Part shown: in pieces, positions 28,022 through 38,016 of the stretch | Numbering within the stretch: position 1 is the stretch's first letter | Layout of the letters: each line of letters begins with the position of its first letter | NCBI RefSeq assembly: GCF_017357865.1 | Contig: NZ_CP060096.1 | Location: 1,599,001 to 1,663,000, forward strand | Reading direction: 5' to 3' | DNA from: Aceticella autotrophica | GTDB taxonomy: Bacteria > Bacillota > Thermoanaerobacteria > Thermoanaerobacterales > Thermoanaerobacteraceae | Length of the DNA stretch: 64,000 nucleotides | Notes under the pieces: model-generated | Told to the model about the DNA's origin: nothing | The model's database searches: none | Seen by the model: only the letters and a program-made list of their open reading frames with translations | Position numbers and translations under genes: made by a program

Positions 28022-28162
28022 TTTCAGAATTTCAACTTCCGAATTTCCGTAAAGTCCCTTGCCCTCAGGAAAATACCCTTTTCGCAGGACTTTTTTATTA
28101 AGTTGTCGGACTCCCTTCAAAGCGAAATAACTCGTTTTTGTCAGGAGTATACCTTCCCCTTT
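28022..28162 (-). ncRNA. unidentified structured leader RNA upstream of the hydG-like gene
   Basis: Between the promoter and the terminator lie about 140 bases with nested helices: CAACTT (28100-28105) with AAGTTG (28033-28038), inside it AAAGTCC (28087-28093) with GGACTTT (28051-28057), then a GG...CC hairpin. The 5' part holds GGGGAAGGTATACTCC and a CGA/TCG hairpin. The composition is richer in G than the surroundings. It does not show the marks of TPP, cobalamin, FMN, SAM-I, lysine, glycine, M-box, T-box or fluoride elements. Most likely a riboswitch or attenuator controlling the HydG-like operon. Confidence 0.6.
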
Positions 28163-28168
28163 TTTTAT

Positions 28169-28197
28169 ATTATAATCTCCTTTATTATATTTGTCAA
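28169..28197 (-). promoter_or_regulatory. promoter of the hydG-like leader/operon
   Basis: Perfect TTGACA (28192-28197), 17-nt spacer, perfect TATAAT (28169-28174) on the minus strand. It lies between the end of the ChlI-ChlD gene and the leader, so the hydG-like operon is its own transcription unit. Confidence 0.88.
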
Positions 28198-28244
28198 ACC
28201 TTTTCTTGAGCGAGCTTTTTATTTTGTACTAAAACCCATATCAA

Positions 28245-30389
28245 TTAAATCTCAAGAGACTGCTTTACTGCATCTATTATTGACTCAGCTTTAAGATTAT
28301 CAATCCGATAATATTTTGCATCCATAAGGTCTGCAATTTCTTTTGCAGGAGAAATTTTTTCCGAATAATACTTTGAATAATACTTAAACAAACATTCTTG
28401 TTCAACATCAATAACAATAGCTTTTATTCCTTCATTTTTTATTGTTAACGCCAATTCACGAACTTCTTCTTTAGATTTTTTAGAACCCCTGCTTACATTA
28501 CCCCTTCCATCCGAGATTAATACAATTACAGGATATATATCAGGATTTTTATACATTTCATTCTTTATCAACTGCAATCCTTTATATAAGCCGTCAGAAA
28601 GGGGGGTTTTCCCTCCTGTAGGCAGTTCCTCCATCAACCTATATGCCAGCTCTACACTGGAGGTTGGCGGTAAAACCACTTCTGCCTCCTCACCTTTAAA
28701 TACAACCATTGCCACCTTATCTCTTTTTTGATATGCGTCGATTAAAAGGGACACAATAGCGCCTTTTGTCGCCATAATACGCTGATTAGCACTCATTGAA
28801 CAACTTGCATCAAGAACAAATACAATTAAATTTCCAATCTTTTTTTCTCTGACTTTCTCCCTTATATCCTTGTCCTTAATCGATATTGCAAGCCCTTCTT
28901 TATCCCGGCTCGTCTGGTAAGGAGCTGCTGCTCTTAATGTGGCGTCAAAAGCTATATCATTGTTTAGTCTTTGTATCCTGCTTTTAACATACCTGCCGGA
29001 TTTATTGCTGATCCTTGTTAAACTTCTTTTGCCTGAACCTTTCTTCCTTAAAGCTTTATCTTTTGGAAGAACAATATCCCTTACGGAAAATTCTTCTCCT
29101 ATTCCATATACATCCCCTTCAGAATTTTTTTCATTTTCAGCACTGCTTGTTTCTATAGATTCATCAGTTTTTTTTTTATCCTCTTCAATAGCCTCTAACT
29201 CTATTTCAGGTCGCATCTGACTACCGCTAAACTGCTGTTGCTGATTCTGAGATGATGTTGTTTCCTGTTCCATTAATATCTGCTCTGTTTTTTTTGTCTC
29301 TGTTTTTGGTTTTTGTTCCTGCTGTTGATTTTGTTCTTTAAAAATAGGTTTTTCTTTTGTTTGGAATCGTTTTTTTTCTTCCTTAAACGTCTGTTCCAAT
29401 TTTTCTTGGTCCATCTGGGATTGCTGGAAGGGTTTCTTCCTCATTCTATGCGGTAATACAAGTTCTGCCGCTTCTTTTACATCTTCTTCTGTTACATTGT
29501 CTTTGCCTTTGTATGCTGCAATGGTTGATGCTGTCTTCATCATTATTATATCTGCCCTGTGACCGTCTACTCCCATATCAAGGGAAATATACGCTATCAG
29601 TTCAAGCATCTCATCATCAACCTTTACCTTTGGCAGAAGTTTTTTGGCATTTATAATCTTTTGCCTTAATTCTTCCTGCTTCTCTTCCCATTTCTCAGAA
29701 AATTTCGCTGGGTCTTCTTCAAATGCAAGGGTATTTTTTATTATCTCCACACGGTCTTTTAGGTCTTCTATTCCTTCTACGGTTACACACAGCCCAAATC
29801 TGTCTAAAAGCTGCGGTCTTAAATCTCCTTCTTCCGGATTCATCGTCCCTACAAGTATGAAGTTGGCAGGATGTGAATAGGATACTCCTTCCCTCTCTAC
29901 AATGTTTACACCCATCGCTGCCGAGTCTAATAATATGTCTACCACATGGTCATCTAAGAGATTTACTTCGTCGACATAGAGAATACCTCTGTTGGCTTCT
30001 GCAAGTACACCCGGTTCAAAGGATTTTTCTCCTTTTTTCATTGCCTTTTCTATATCAATGGTACCTACGACCCTGTCTTCCGTAGCACTTATAGGAAGGT
30101 CTATTACACGCATTTTTCTTGTTATTGCAGGCAATTTTTCTCCTTTTTCCCACTTTTCCCTGCAATCTTTGCACATAAGAGCGGGATTCTCCGGGTCACA
30201 TCCAAAGGGACATCCTTCTACCACCTTTATTTCAGGTAAAAGCTCCGCAAGTGCACGTACTGCTGTTGACTTGGCTGTTCCCTTTTCGCCCCTTATTAAA
30301 ACACCACATAATCTTGTATTAACAACGTTTAATATTAAGGCTTTTTTCATCTTCTCCTGTCCTACTATTGCGCAAAATGGATAATACAT
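28245..30389 (-). CDS. ChlI-ChlD fused AAA+/VWA chelatase motor subunit
   Basis: A 714-residue fusion. The N-terminal AAA+ domain has [17 protein letters not shown] (Walker A) and [14 protein letters not shown] (Walker B); a Gln/Glu/Lys-rich linker follows (about 320-440); the C-terminal VWA domain has the MIDAS motif VLDASCSMS. This is the BchI/BchD or CobS/CobT type ATPase that drives metal insertion by a large BchH/CobN subunit. The organism is not photosynthetic, so its partner is most likely the CobN in the cobalamin operon at 54-58 kb. Start ATG 30389 (GAGGAGG 12 nt before) is preferred to upstream ATGs that overlap the SD. Confidence 0.85.
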   Translation of the reverse strand: MYYPFCAIVGQEKMKKALILNVVNTRLCGVLIRGEKGTAKSTAVRALAELLPEIKVVEGCPFGCDPENPALMCKDCREKWEKGEKLPAITRKMRVIDLPISATEDRVVGTIDIEKAMKKGEKSFEPGVLAEANRGILYVDEVNLLDDHVVDILLDSAAMGVNIVEREGVSYSHPANFILVGTMNPEEGDLRPQLLDRFGLCVTVEGIEDLKDRVEIIKNTLAFEEDPAKFSEKWEEKQEELRQKIINAKKLLPKVKVDDEMLELIAYISLDMGVDGHRADIIMMKTASTIAAYKGKDNVTEEDVKEAAELVLPHRMRKKPFQQSQMDQEKLEQTFKEEKKRFQTKEKPIFKEQNQQQEQKPKTETKKTEQILMEQETTSSQNQQQQFSGSQMRPEIELEAIEEDKKKTDESIETSSAENEKNSEGDVYGIGEEFSVRDIVLPKDKALRKKGSGKRSLTRISNKSGRYVKSRIQRLNNDIAFDATLRAAAPYQTSRDKEGLAISIKDKDIREKVREKKIGNLIVFVLDASCSMSANQRIMATKGAIVSLLIDAYQKRDKVAMVVFKGEEAEVVLPPTSSVELAYRLMEELPTGGKTPLSDGLYKGLQLIKNEMYKNPDIYPVIVLISDGRGNVSRGSKKSKEEVRELALTIKNEGIKAIVIDVEQECLFKYYSKYYSEKISPAKEIADLMDAKYYRIDNLKAESIIDAVKQSLEI

Positions 30390-30558
30390 ATTATATAAAT
30401 TCCTCCTCATTAACATTTTAAATATTCCAACATATTTTAATATTTTATTCATTTTATAATTTAATAATTATCATCTGAATTATAACATTTGTGAATGATA
30501 AATACAACTAACAGAAAATATATATTGAGATTATTTTCACATAATTAAATAAAAATAC

Positions 30559-30587
30559 TTGCATAATAAATTAAAATATGATAATAT
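30559..30587 (+). promoter_or_regulatory. likely promoter of glnN
   Basis: TTGCAT (30559-30564), 17-nt spacer, TAATAT (30582-30587) on the plus strand. The whole 335-base divergent region between the ChlI-ChlD gene and glnN is AT-rich; besides this promoter and the hairpin at 30633 nothing stands out. Confidence 0.5.
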
Positions 30588-30632
30588 AAAAAAGTAAGTT
30601 TTTAAAGTAAAATAAAATATTTGAAAATGAAG

Positions 30633-30686
30633 CAAAGGTGTTTCATTAATATATTTATGTGTGTTAATGATGCCTTTGTTTTATTT
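30633..30686 (+). terminator. leader hairpin before glnN, possible attenuator
   Basis: CAAAGG (30633-30638) pairs with CCTTTG (30673-30678) and TTCATTAA with TTAATGA around a large loop; TTTTATTTT follows. It lies between the promoter and the ribosome binding site of glnN, so it could stop part of the transcripts. Confidence 0.5.
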
Positions 30687-30725
30687 TGCAATTTTTTACT
30701 ATTATTAAATGAAAGGAGTTTTATT

Positions 30726-32825
30726 ATGACAGACAACATATTATCAACTATTTATGGCTCAAATGTTTTTAATGATGCAGTAATGAGGGAACGCCTGCCC
30801 AAAGCTACTTATAACGCTTTAAGAAAAACTATAGATGAAGGACTCCCTTTAGATCCTGCTGTTGCTGAAGTTGTAGCAAATGCTATGAAAGACTGGGCAA
30901 TAGAAAAAGGTGCTACACACTTTACACACTGGTTCCAACCATTAACAGGAATAACTGCGGAAAAACATGACTCATTTATATCACCTACAATAGATGGAAA
31001 AGTTATCACCATATTCTCTGGAAAAGAGCTAATAAAAGGTGAACCTGATGCTTCTTCTTTTCCTTCCGGCGGATTAAGGGCAACGTTTGAGGCAAGGGGT
31101 TATACTGCATGGGATTGTACATCGCCTGCTTTTGTTAAAGATAATATACTTTACATTCCTACAGCCTTTTGCTCATATACAGGTGAAGCGCTTGACCTCA
31201 AAACACCGCTTCTTCGTTCTTCAGAGGCATTATCAAAACAGGCTCTTCGTATATTAAGATTATTTAAAAATAATACGGCAAAAAGGGTTATAACAACTGT
31301 AGGACCGGAACAGGAATATTTCTTAATAGATAAAAAATTGTATGACAAGCGCAAAGACCTTATACTAACCGGAAGAACATTGTTTGGTGCAAAATCTCCT
31401 AAGGGGCAGGAAATGGAAGACCACTATTTTGGCTCCATAAAAGAAAAAGTTTTTTCCTTTATGCAGGAGCTTAATAGAGAACTCTGGAAACTTGGCATTT
31501 CTGCAAAAACAGAACATAATGAAGTAGCACCATCACAACATGAACTTGCTCCAGTATATGACACAACAAATATAGCTACAGACCACAATCAACTGACAAT
31601 GGAAATGATGAAAAAAATCGCTCTAAGACATGGCTTAGTATGTTTATTGCATGAAAAACCATTTGCAGGCGTAAATGGCTCCGGTAAACATAACAACTGG
31701 TCAATGAGTACAGATGATGGTTTAAATCTTTTAGACCCCGGAAAAACACCTCATGAAAATGAACAGTTCCTTATATTCTTATGTGCAGTAATAAAAGCAA
31801 TCGATGAATATGCAGATTTGCTCAGGGTATCCTGTGCATCACCGGGAAATGACCATCGTCTTGGGGCAAATGAAGCACCTCCGGCTATTATTTCAATATT
31901 CCTCGGTGAACAGCTTACTGATATTTTAGAACAAATTGCAAATGGAGGCGCCACAAATTCCAAGCAGGGCGGAACACTGAAAATAGGGGTTACGACACTC
32001 CCAGAACTTCCAAAGGATTCAACAGATAGAAACAGGACATCGCCATTTGCATTTACAGGCAACAAGTTCGAGTTCAGAATGGTTGGTTCATCTTCCTCAA
32101 TTGCAACAGCCAATTATATACTTAATACAATAGTAGCTGAAGCGCTTTCGCAAATTTCAGACAGACTTGAAAAAGCTGATAACTTTGATAAAGAAGTAGA
32201 AGCAATTTTACAGGAAATTATAAAGGAACACAAAAAAGTAATATTCAATGGCAATGGGTATTCCAATGAATGGATTGAAGAAGCAGAAAAAAGAGGACTC
32301 CCAAATATACGATCAATGGTTGATGCAATTCCTGTATTATTAAAGGAAAAAAATGTCGCAGTAATGGAAAAACATGGTGTCCTAAGCAAGGTTGAATTAG
32401 AATCACGTTATGAAATTTTACTTGAAAAATATATAAAGACAATAAACATCGAGGCACTGACAATGCTTGATATGGCAAAACGTCAGATATTGCCGGCTGC
32501 AATAAAATTTGCAACAAAAATTGCGGAATCAATTAATTCTATTAAAGAAACCGGGCTTAATCTTGAAACAAAACCACAAGAAGAACTCCTTAAAGAAGTT
32601 TCTTCATTAACTGCAGAATTTAAAAAGAGAATTACTATTCTTGAAGATGCTGTTAATGGCGCTGCAAAAATAGAAGATGATACATTTAAGCTGGCAAGTT
32701 ATTATAGAGATGAAATATTTGAAAAAATGAATTCATTAAGAGAAATAGGAGACCAGCTTGAAACAATTGTAGATGCAGAAATTTGGCCATTACCAACATA
32801 TGCAGATATGTTATTTAACGTATAA
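30726..32825 (+). CDS. glnN: type III glutamine synthetase GlnN
   Basis: A 699-residue protein, the length of GSIII (about 700-730) and far longer than GlnA. Family segments include [43 protein letters not shown] and [15 protein letters not shown], which carry the metal, ammonium and ATP site residues. It condenses glutamate and ammonia at the cost of ATP. Start is ATG 30726 with AAAGGAG 7 nt before; the frame is open further upstream but runs through the leader hairpin. It stands alone with its own terminator. Confidence 0.96.
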   Translation: MTDNILSTIYGSNVFNDAVMRERLPKATYNALRKTIDEGLPLDPAVAEVVANAMKDWAIEKGATHFTHWFQPLTGITAEKHDSFISPTIDGKVITIFSGKELIKGEPDASSFPSGGLRATFEARGYTAWDCTSPAFVKDNILYIPTAFCSYTGEALDLKTPLLRSSEALSKQALRILRLFKNNTAKRVITTVGPEQEYFLIDKKLYDKRKDLILTGRTLFGAKSPKGQEMEDHYFGSIKEKVFSFMQELNRELWKLGISAKTEHNEVAPSQHELAPVYDTTNIATDHNQLTMEMMKKIALRHGLVCLLHEKPFAGVNGSGKHNNWSMSTDDGLNLLDPGKTPHENEQFLIFLCAVIKAIDEYADLLRVSCASPGNDHRLGANEAPPAIISIFLGEQLTDILEQIANGGATNSKQGGTLKIGVTTLPELPKDSTDRNRTSPFAFTGNKFEFRMVGSSSSIATANYILNTIVAEALSQISDRLEKADNFDKEVEAILQEIIKEHKKVIFNGNGYSNEWIEEAEKRGLPNIRSMVDAIPVLLKEKNVAVMEKHGVLSKVELESRYEILLEKYIKTINIEALTMLDMAKRQILPAAIKFATKIAESINSIKETGLNLETKPQEELLKEVSSLTAEFKKRITILEDAVNGAAKIEDDTFKLASYYRDEIFEKMNSLREIGDQLETIVDAEIWPLPTYADMLFNV

Positions 32826-32850
32826 CTTTGCTGACAGTAATTGATATTTA

Positions 32851-32891
32851 AAAATGATATTGCCCCTTTAAAAGGTGCAATATCATTTTTT
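32851..32891. terminator. bidirectional intrinsic terminator
   Basis: ATGATATTGC and GCAATATCAT form a 10-bp stem around a 13-nt loop, with A and T runs on both flanks. It ends glnN from one side and the smpB-ssrA-tRNA transcript from the other. Confidence 0.92.
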
Positions 32892-32917
32892 ATTTATGAA
32901 TTATTAAAGTATATCCT

Positions 32918-32993
<76 letters not shown>

Positions 32994-33006
32994 ATGCTTT
33001 TATGTA

Positions 33007-33356
33007 TGGTGGAGGTGCGGGGAATCGAACCCCGGTCCGAGGGTGTCACAGTAAAAGCTTCTCCAGGTTCATTCACCAATTTGACATTCCCTCCGTGGTT
33101 CTCCTGGTGACAAGATAACCACTTCAGTAGCTTCATAAAATCCGGCTTACCTCAAAGCTTTGGCAAACCAGTTCCCCACTAAATCGACGACCAATCCCGT
33201 AATGTGGGAATCACAGGTTGAACGGCTACTTACAATTAAGCAGCGTAAGCTAAATTATCGTTTGCGTTTATATTTAAGTCCACCGTTTATCGAGCTGATG
33301 GAACCTCGACCTGCTACTCTTACCTCAACTACCCCCGTCGAAACCAGTACACCCCC
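33007..33356 (-). ncRNA. ssrA: transfer-messenger RNA (tmRNA)
   Basis: A 350-nt RNA on the minus strand. The 5' end GGGGGTGTACTGGTTTCGAC and 3' end GGTTCGATTCCCCGCACCTC-CACCA form the tRNA-Ala-like part. The tag frame at 33236-33265 encodes ANDNLAYAA followed by TAA, ending in the alanine pair that marks proteins for proteolysis. It lies 3 nt after smpB, its protein partner, so the two genes of trans-translation are together. Confidence 0.97.
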
Positions 33357-33359
33357 ATG

Positions 33360-33827
33360 TTAGATATACTGTCTTTCCTTAAAATGTTTTTCAATTTCTC
33401 TTTTTGCATCTTTCTTAGCTACTGCTTCTCTCTTATCATAAAGTTTTTTACCTACTGCAACAGCTATTTCAATCTTGATAAGTCCGTGTTTTAAATACAC
33501 CTTCGTAGGTATCAATGTATATCCTTTTTGAGTTACATACCCCATCAGCTTATTTATTTCATGTCGGTTTAAAAGCAATTTCCGTGTTCTTAAAGGGTCT
33601 TTATTGAATATATTGCCTTTTTCATATGGGCTTATATGCATATTGTATAAATAAACCTCATTATTTACAATCCTTGCAAAACCGTCTTTTAAATTTACCT
33701 TTCCCATACGTACTGATTTTACTTCTGTCCCTGTAAGTACAATACCAGCTTCATAGGTATCTTCTATGAAATAGTCATGACCAGCTTTCTTATTCTGTGC
33801 CACTATTTTTATATCTTCTTTAGCCAT
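33360..33827 (-). CDS. smpB: SsrA-binding protein SmpB
   Basis: A 155-residue OB-fold protein with [28 protein letters not shown] and the basic C-terminal tail [20 protein letters not shown] typical of SmpB. It binds the tRNA-like part of tmRNA and delivers it to stalled ribosomes. I start at ATG 33827 (GAGTGG 5 nt before); a GTG three codons upstream is in frame. A clear promoter precedes it, and ssrA follows directly. Confidence 0.96.
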   Translation of the reverse strand: MAKEDIKIVAQNKKAGHDYFIEDTYEAGIVLTGTEVKSVRMGKVNLKDGFARIVNNEVYLYNMHISPYEKGNIFNKDPLRTRKLLLNRHEINKLMGYVTQKGYTLIPTKVYLKHGLIKIEIAVAVGKKLYDKREAVAKKDAKREIEKHFKERQYI

Positions 33828-33895
33828 GCTATCCACTCTTTCTTAGTTAATCTATCCTACCTATTATATTGCAAACAAGATATCTATGCTTTTAT

Positions 33896-33923
33896 ATTAT
33901 AGCACATACAATTGCTATGTCAA
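33896..33923 (-). promoter_or_regulatory. promoter of smpB (and probably ssrA)
   Basis: TTGACA (33918-33923), 16-nt spacer, TATAAT (33896-33901) on the minus strand, in the gap between rnr and smpB. Confidence 0.82.
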
Positions 33924-33952
33924 TACTGCCTGCTCAAAGCAAAAAATAAAGG

Positions 33953-36094
33953 CTAAGCTTCTGGCAATTCCTCCGGTACTGCAAGTGCAAAGTCGATTTC
34001 TCTTTTGTCTGGATTTGCAGCAACTACTTTAACATAAACTTCATCACCAATAGAAAATTTCTTTTTTGTATGTTCTCCAATCAAAGTATAATTTTCTGCA
34101 TCAAAGTGGTAATAATCATCTTCAAGCAAGTCAACTTCTACCAACCCTTCTATTGTATTGTCAAGTTCAACAAAAAATCCATAATTAGTAATATTTGATA
34201 TTATCCCTTTATAAATCTTTCCTACTTTATCCTGCATATACTCTACTTTTTTTAAAGTCTCTATTTCACGTTCAGCCATTTCCGCTGTTCTTTCCCTTTC
34301 AGATGCTTTTTCTGCTATCTCACTTAATATCCTATTATAATGGCGCTGCCTCTTTTCATTAAGTTGCCCATTAATATTCTCTTTTATAATTCGGTGTATT
34401 ATTAAATCAGGATACCTTCTTATTGGTGATGTAAAATGCGCATAATATTGTGTTGCGAGGGCATAGTGTCCCAATTCTTCCGGACTATACCTTGCCCTTT
34501 TTAAAGACCTTAATAGCAAGGTTTCTATTACTCTTTGTTCACTCTTGCCTTTGACTTTTTTTATCAGCTCTTGCAAGGCTTTTGGATGTATTTCATCACC
34601 ATTGATGCCTTTTATATGGTATCCAAGATTATGAATAAATTTATTAAAGGCTATTAATTTTTCCATATCAGGATGTTCATGGACTCTGTATACAAAAGGC
34701 ACATTTATCCAGTGCATGTGTTCCGCTACTGTTTCATTGGCTACAAGCATAAATTCTTCAATTAATTTATGAGCAATATTTCTTTCAACTTTAACAATGT
34801 CTACAGGTTTCCCCTTTTCATCTACAATTATTTTTGCTTCTTCAAAATCAAAATCCACACTTCCACGTTTCTTACGCCTTTCTTGCAGTATTAATGCAAG
34901 CTCTTTCATTAACCTAAAATCATTTATTAAATTGTCATAACGCTTTTTAAGTTCTTCATCATCCTCTTCAAGCAATTTGTATACGTTTGTATATGTCATT
35001 CTTTCCTTGCTTTTTATAACACTTTCAAATATTTTATGGTCGACAACTTCACCTTTTTTATTTATCCTCATTTTCACTGTCAGTGTTAATCTGTATTCAT
35101 TGGGGTTTAGACTACATATTCCATTTGATAATCTTTGTGGAAGCATGGGTATTACCCTATCAATGAAATATACACTGCATCCACGATTTATAGCTTCTTT
35201 GTCAAGTTCTGAGCCTTCTTTCACATAATGGCTGACATCCGCAATACTTACATATAGTATATAATCGCCATTATCAAGCTTTTGTACGCAAACAGCATCA
35301 TCTAGGTCTTTAGCGTCTTCTCCATCTATTGTCACCAAATTTAAATTGCTTAAGTTTACTCTCCTTTCCATTTCTTCAGATTCGATTTCCTGTTTTATTT
35401 CTTCAGCTTCTTTCAAAACCTTATCAGAAAATTGTTCGGGAATATTATATGACCTTATAACAGATAATACATCTATTCCTGGCTCGTTTTTCCTTCCAAG
35501 AATCTCTATTATTTTTCCTTCCGGGCTTCTCCTCCTTTCAGGCCATTTAGTAATGTTGACAACAACCTTCATGCCATTATCAGCATTCATATCATCTGAT
35601 TTTGGAATAAATATATCCTGTGAAATCTTTTTATCATCTGGTACTACAAATCCAAAATTCCTGCTTTTCTCATATGTGCCAACCACAGTCTGATTAGCCC
35701 TCTTTATTATCTTTATAACCTCTCCTTCCCATCTTTTGCCTTCCACCTTTTTGTTAACACGTACAAGCACAACATCATTATGCATTGCACTGTTCATATT
35801 ATCTGCTGATATAAATATATCCTTAATATTTTTATTGTCCGGTATTAAAAATCCAAACCCTTTTGAATTTGCATCTATTTTTCCCCGTATAAGGTCAATT
35901 TTTTCCGGCAACGTATATTTTCCGTTTTTTGTTTTATATATAATACCTTCTTTTATTAAATCCTTCAACACACCTTCAATAATATATTTCTGATTATACT
36001 CTATATCCATTAATTTTAATATATTATCTATTTTCGAAGGTTTATAATTCACACTTTCCATAAGTTCCAAAATTTTTCCTTTAATATTATTCAT
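33953..36094 (-). CDS. rnr: ribonuclease R
   Basis: A 713-residue exoribonuclease: N-terminal winged helix, two cold-shock RNA-binding domains, the RNB catalytic domain with TIDGEDAKDLDDAV (metal-binding Asp cluster) and TSPIRRYPDLIIHRI, and a C-terminal S1 domain (GKIYKGIISNITNYGFFVEL). It degrades structured RNA 3' to 5' and works with SmpB/tmRNA on non-stop mRNAs, which fits its place just upstream. Length is normal for Firmicutes. No secG precedes it, unlike many relatives. Confidence 0.96.
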   Translation of the reverse strand: MNNIKGKILELMESVNYKPSKIDNILKLMDIEYNQKYIIEGVLKDLIKEGIIYKTKNGKYTLPEKIDLIRGKIDANSKGFGFLIPDNKNIKDIFISADNMNSAMHNDVVLVRVNKKVEGKRWEGEVIKIIKRANQTVVGTYEKSRNFGFVVPDDKKISQDIFIPKSDDMNADNGMKVVVNITKWPERRRSPEGKIIEILGRKNEPGIDVLSVIRSYNIPEQFSDKVLKEAEEIKQEIESEEMERRVNLSNLNLVTIDGEDAKDLDDAVCVQKLDNGDYILYVSIADVSHYVKEGSELDKEAINRGCSVYFIDRVIPMLPQRLSNGICSLNPNEYRLTLTVKMRINKKGEVVDHKIFESVIKSKERMTYTNVYKLLEEDDEELKKRYDNLINDFRLMKELALILQERRKKRGSVDFDFEEAKIIVDEKGKPVDIVKVERNIAHKLIEEFMLVANETVAEHMHWINVPFVYRVHEHPDMEKLIAFNKFIHNLGYHIKGINGDEIHPKALQELIKKVKGKSEQRVIETLLLRSLKRARYSPEELGHYALATQYYAHFTSPIRRYPDLIIHRIIKENINGQLNEKRQRHYNRILSEIAEKASERERTAEMAEREIETLKKVEYMQDKVGKIYKGIISNITNYGFFVELDNTIEGLVEVDLLEDDYYHFDAENYTLIGEHTKKKFSIGDEVYVKVVAANPDKREIDFALAVPEELPEA

Positions 36095-36143
36095 TTGTCA
36101 TTCCCCACAATCTCAAATTTGAAAAATCTATTTCATCTATTCC

Positions 36144-36303
36144 TTATGCAGCTTGTGCTGCAGCTAATCTTGCAATTGGTATATTATGTATCTCCACCAA
36201 TCTCTTATATGGTAAATCCATTTTCTGTAGTAATTTTATGCAGTAATTCTTTTAATGTTTTTTCTATCTTATCAATCAATAGATATTTAATCACCTCGTT
36301 CAT
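36144..36303 (-). pseudogene. two tiny overlapping-frame ORFs, possible relic of a small gene
   Basis: In the 415-base gap between rnr and glyQS, an ATG at 36303 opens 32 codons (MNEVIKYLLIDKIEKTLKEL...) ending at 36205. A second frame from ATG 36221 gives 25 codons ending IHNIPIARLAAAQAA at 36144. Read together with one frameshift they would make a single protein of about 50 residues. Neither start has a good SD. It may be a decayed small gene; I recognise no family. The rest of the gap (36304-36509) is AT-rich with nothing evident. Confidence 0.3.
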
Positions 36304-36509
36304 TTAAAATTCTTTAATATAATATTTGATATTTACTAATGCTTTATTTATAAAGTTATTGAAATAATTTAAGTTTTTCAAAATATAGTAATTGATTTAA
36401 ATAGTCAATTATGTAATTGTCAAGTATATTTTAGCAGTTTCTTAAGTTTTTGCCAACTATATTTTAAATCCGGTAATGAAATAAAAAAATCAGGATTAAT
36501 ACCTGACCT

Positions 36510-37898
36510 TTAAAATTTCAACTTGTTATTAAGATATGATTCAACCTCATCTATTTTTATCCGTATCTGCTCCATAGAATCCCTTTCTCTTATGGTAACA
36601 GAATTATCATTTATTGAATCAAAGTCATATGTAATACAAAAAGGTGTTCCTATTTCATCCTGCCTTCTGTACCTCTTGCCTATACTTCCAGTTTCATCAT
36701 AATCAATAACAAATTTTTCCCTTAAATTATCGTATAATTTATATGCATTTTCACTTAATTTTTTAGAAAGAGGTAAAACAGCAGCCTTAATCGGGGCAAG
36801 GGCAGGGTGTAATTTTAGCACTACCCTTATATCACCTTCTCCAACTTCTTCCTCATTATATGCATCTATCAAAAAGGATAGGGCAACTCTATCTGCACCT
36901 ACAGAAGGTTCTATACAGTATGGTACATATTTTTCATTTGTTACAGGATCAGAATAAGACAAGTCTGCTCCAGAATGTTCCATATGCCTTTTTAAATCAA
37001 AATCTGTCCTGTCAGCTATACCCCATAATTCACCCCATCCAAATGGAAAGATATATTCTATATCTGTTGTTGCATTGCTGTAATGAGAAAGTTCTTTTTT
37101 ACTGTGATCTCTAAACCTCAGATTCTCTTTTTTAAGTCCTAAATTTAAGAGCCAGTTCATACAATACTCTTTCCAATATTTAAACCACTTAAGGTCTTCT
37201 CCCGGTTTACAAAAAAATTCAAGTTCCATCTGTTCAAACTCTCTTGTTCTAAAGGTAAAATTACCAGGTGTAATCTCATTCCTGAAAGATTTTCCAATTT
37301 GTCCTATGCCAAAAGGAATTTTTTTTCTTGTTGTTCTTAATACATTTTTAAAATTGATGAATATCCCCTGAGCAGTTTCAGGACGCAAATATATCTCTGC
37401 CTTAGAATCCTCCGTAACTCCCTGGAATGTTTTAAACATAAGATTAAATTTTCTTATATTGGTAAAATTATGTGAACCACACACAGGACATGGAAGATTG
37501 TTGTCTTTTATAAAGTTTAGCATCTCATCATTAGTCCATCCATCAACATTGACATCTTCGCCTTTGCTTTTTAAGTAATTTTCAATTAATTTATCAGCCC
37601 TGAACCGTGATTTGCAATCTTTACAATCCATTAAAGGGTCAGAAAATCCTCCTACATGACCTGAAGCAATCCAAGTTTCAGGATTCATCAGTATGGCAGT
37701 TTCTATTCCTACATTATACGGACTCTGATGAATAAATTTTGACCACCAAGCTTTTTTAATATTGTTTTTAAATTCTACGCCAAGAGGACCATAATCCCAT
37801 GTATTTGCAAGTCCTCCATAAATATCTGAACCAGGATAAACAAATCCGCGGTTTTTTGCAAGGGACACTATCTTTTCCATTGTTACGACTGATGCCAT
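36510..37898 (-). CDS. glyQS: glycyl-tRNA synthetase, homodimeric class II type
   Basis: A 462-residue class II synthetase of the alpha2 type. It has the N-terminal [13 protein letters not shown] motif, a zinc-binding insert with CKDC and CPVCGSHNF, motif 2 in [20 protein letters not shown], and the motif 3 region [15 protein letters not shown], then an anticodon-binding domain. It charges tRNA-Gly. GCAAAGGAGTG precedes the ATG at 37898. It has its own promoter with a terminator-like hairpin close to the transcription start. Confidence 0.96.
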   Translation of the reverse strand: MASVVTMEKIVSLAKNRGFVYPGSDIYGGLANTWDYGPLGVEFKNNIKKAWWSKFIHQSPYNVGIETAILMNPETWIASGHVGGFSDPLMDCKDCKSRFRADKLIENYLKSKGEDVNVDGWTNDEMLNFIKDNNLPCPVCGSHNFTNIRKFNLMFKTFQGVTEDSKAEIYLRPETAQGIFINFKNVLRTTRKKIPFGIGQIGKSFRNEITPGNFTFRTREFEQMELEFFCKPGEDLKWFKYWKEYCMNWLLNLGLKKENLRFRDHSKKELSHYSNATTDIEYIFPFGWGELWGIADRTDFDLKRHMEHSGADLSYSDPVTNEKYVPYCIEPSVGADRVALSFLIDAYNEEEVGEGDIRVVLKLHPALAPIKAAVLPLSKKLSENAYKLYDNLREKFVIDYDETGSIGKRYRRQDEIGTPFCITYDFDSINDNSVTIRERDSMEQIRIKIDEVESYLNNKLKF

Positions 37899-37925
37899 AT
37901 TTTAACACTCCTTTGCTAAGTAAAC

Positions 37926-37958
37926 AAAAACCCTTTTTCCCCAATGGAAGAAAGGGTT
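37926..37958 (-). terminator. terminator-like hairpin in the glyQS leader
   Basis: AACCCTTTCTTCC and GGGAAAAAGGGTT pair across a 4-nt loop, followed by TTTTTG on the minus strand, 28 nt before the glyQS start. It begins about 12 nt after the predicted transcription start, so it could be an early attenuator, or the terminator of an upstream transcript. Confidence 0.65.
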
Positions 37959-37975
37959 AAAACTCAATTTATTTT

Positions 37976-38004
37976 AGAATACCAGATACTTATGTGCATG
38001 TCAA
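37976..38004 (-). promoter_or_regulatory. promoter of glyQS
   Basis: TTGACA (37999-38004), 17-nt spacer, TATTCT (37976-37981) on the minus strand. There is no room for a T-box between it and the gene (about 70 nt of leader). Confidence 0.7.
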
Positions 38005-38016
38005 TATAGATTAAAA

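Noticed and set aside
28022-28162. 6S RNA or T-box as explanation of the HydG-like leader
   Set aside because: There is no T-box sequence (GGNACCGCG type), and no long rod with a central bubble of the 6S kind; the terminator placed just before the gene fits a cis-acting leader better.
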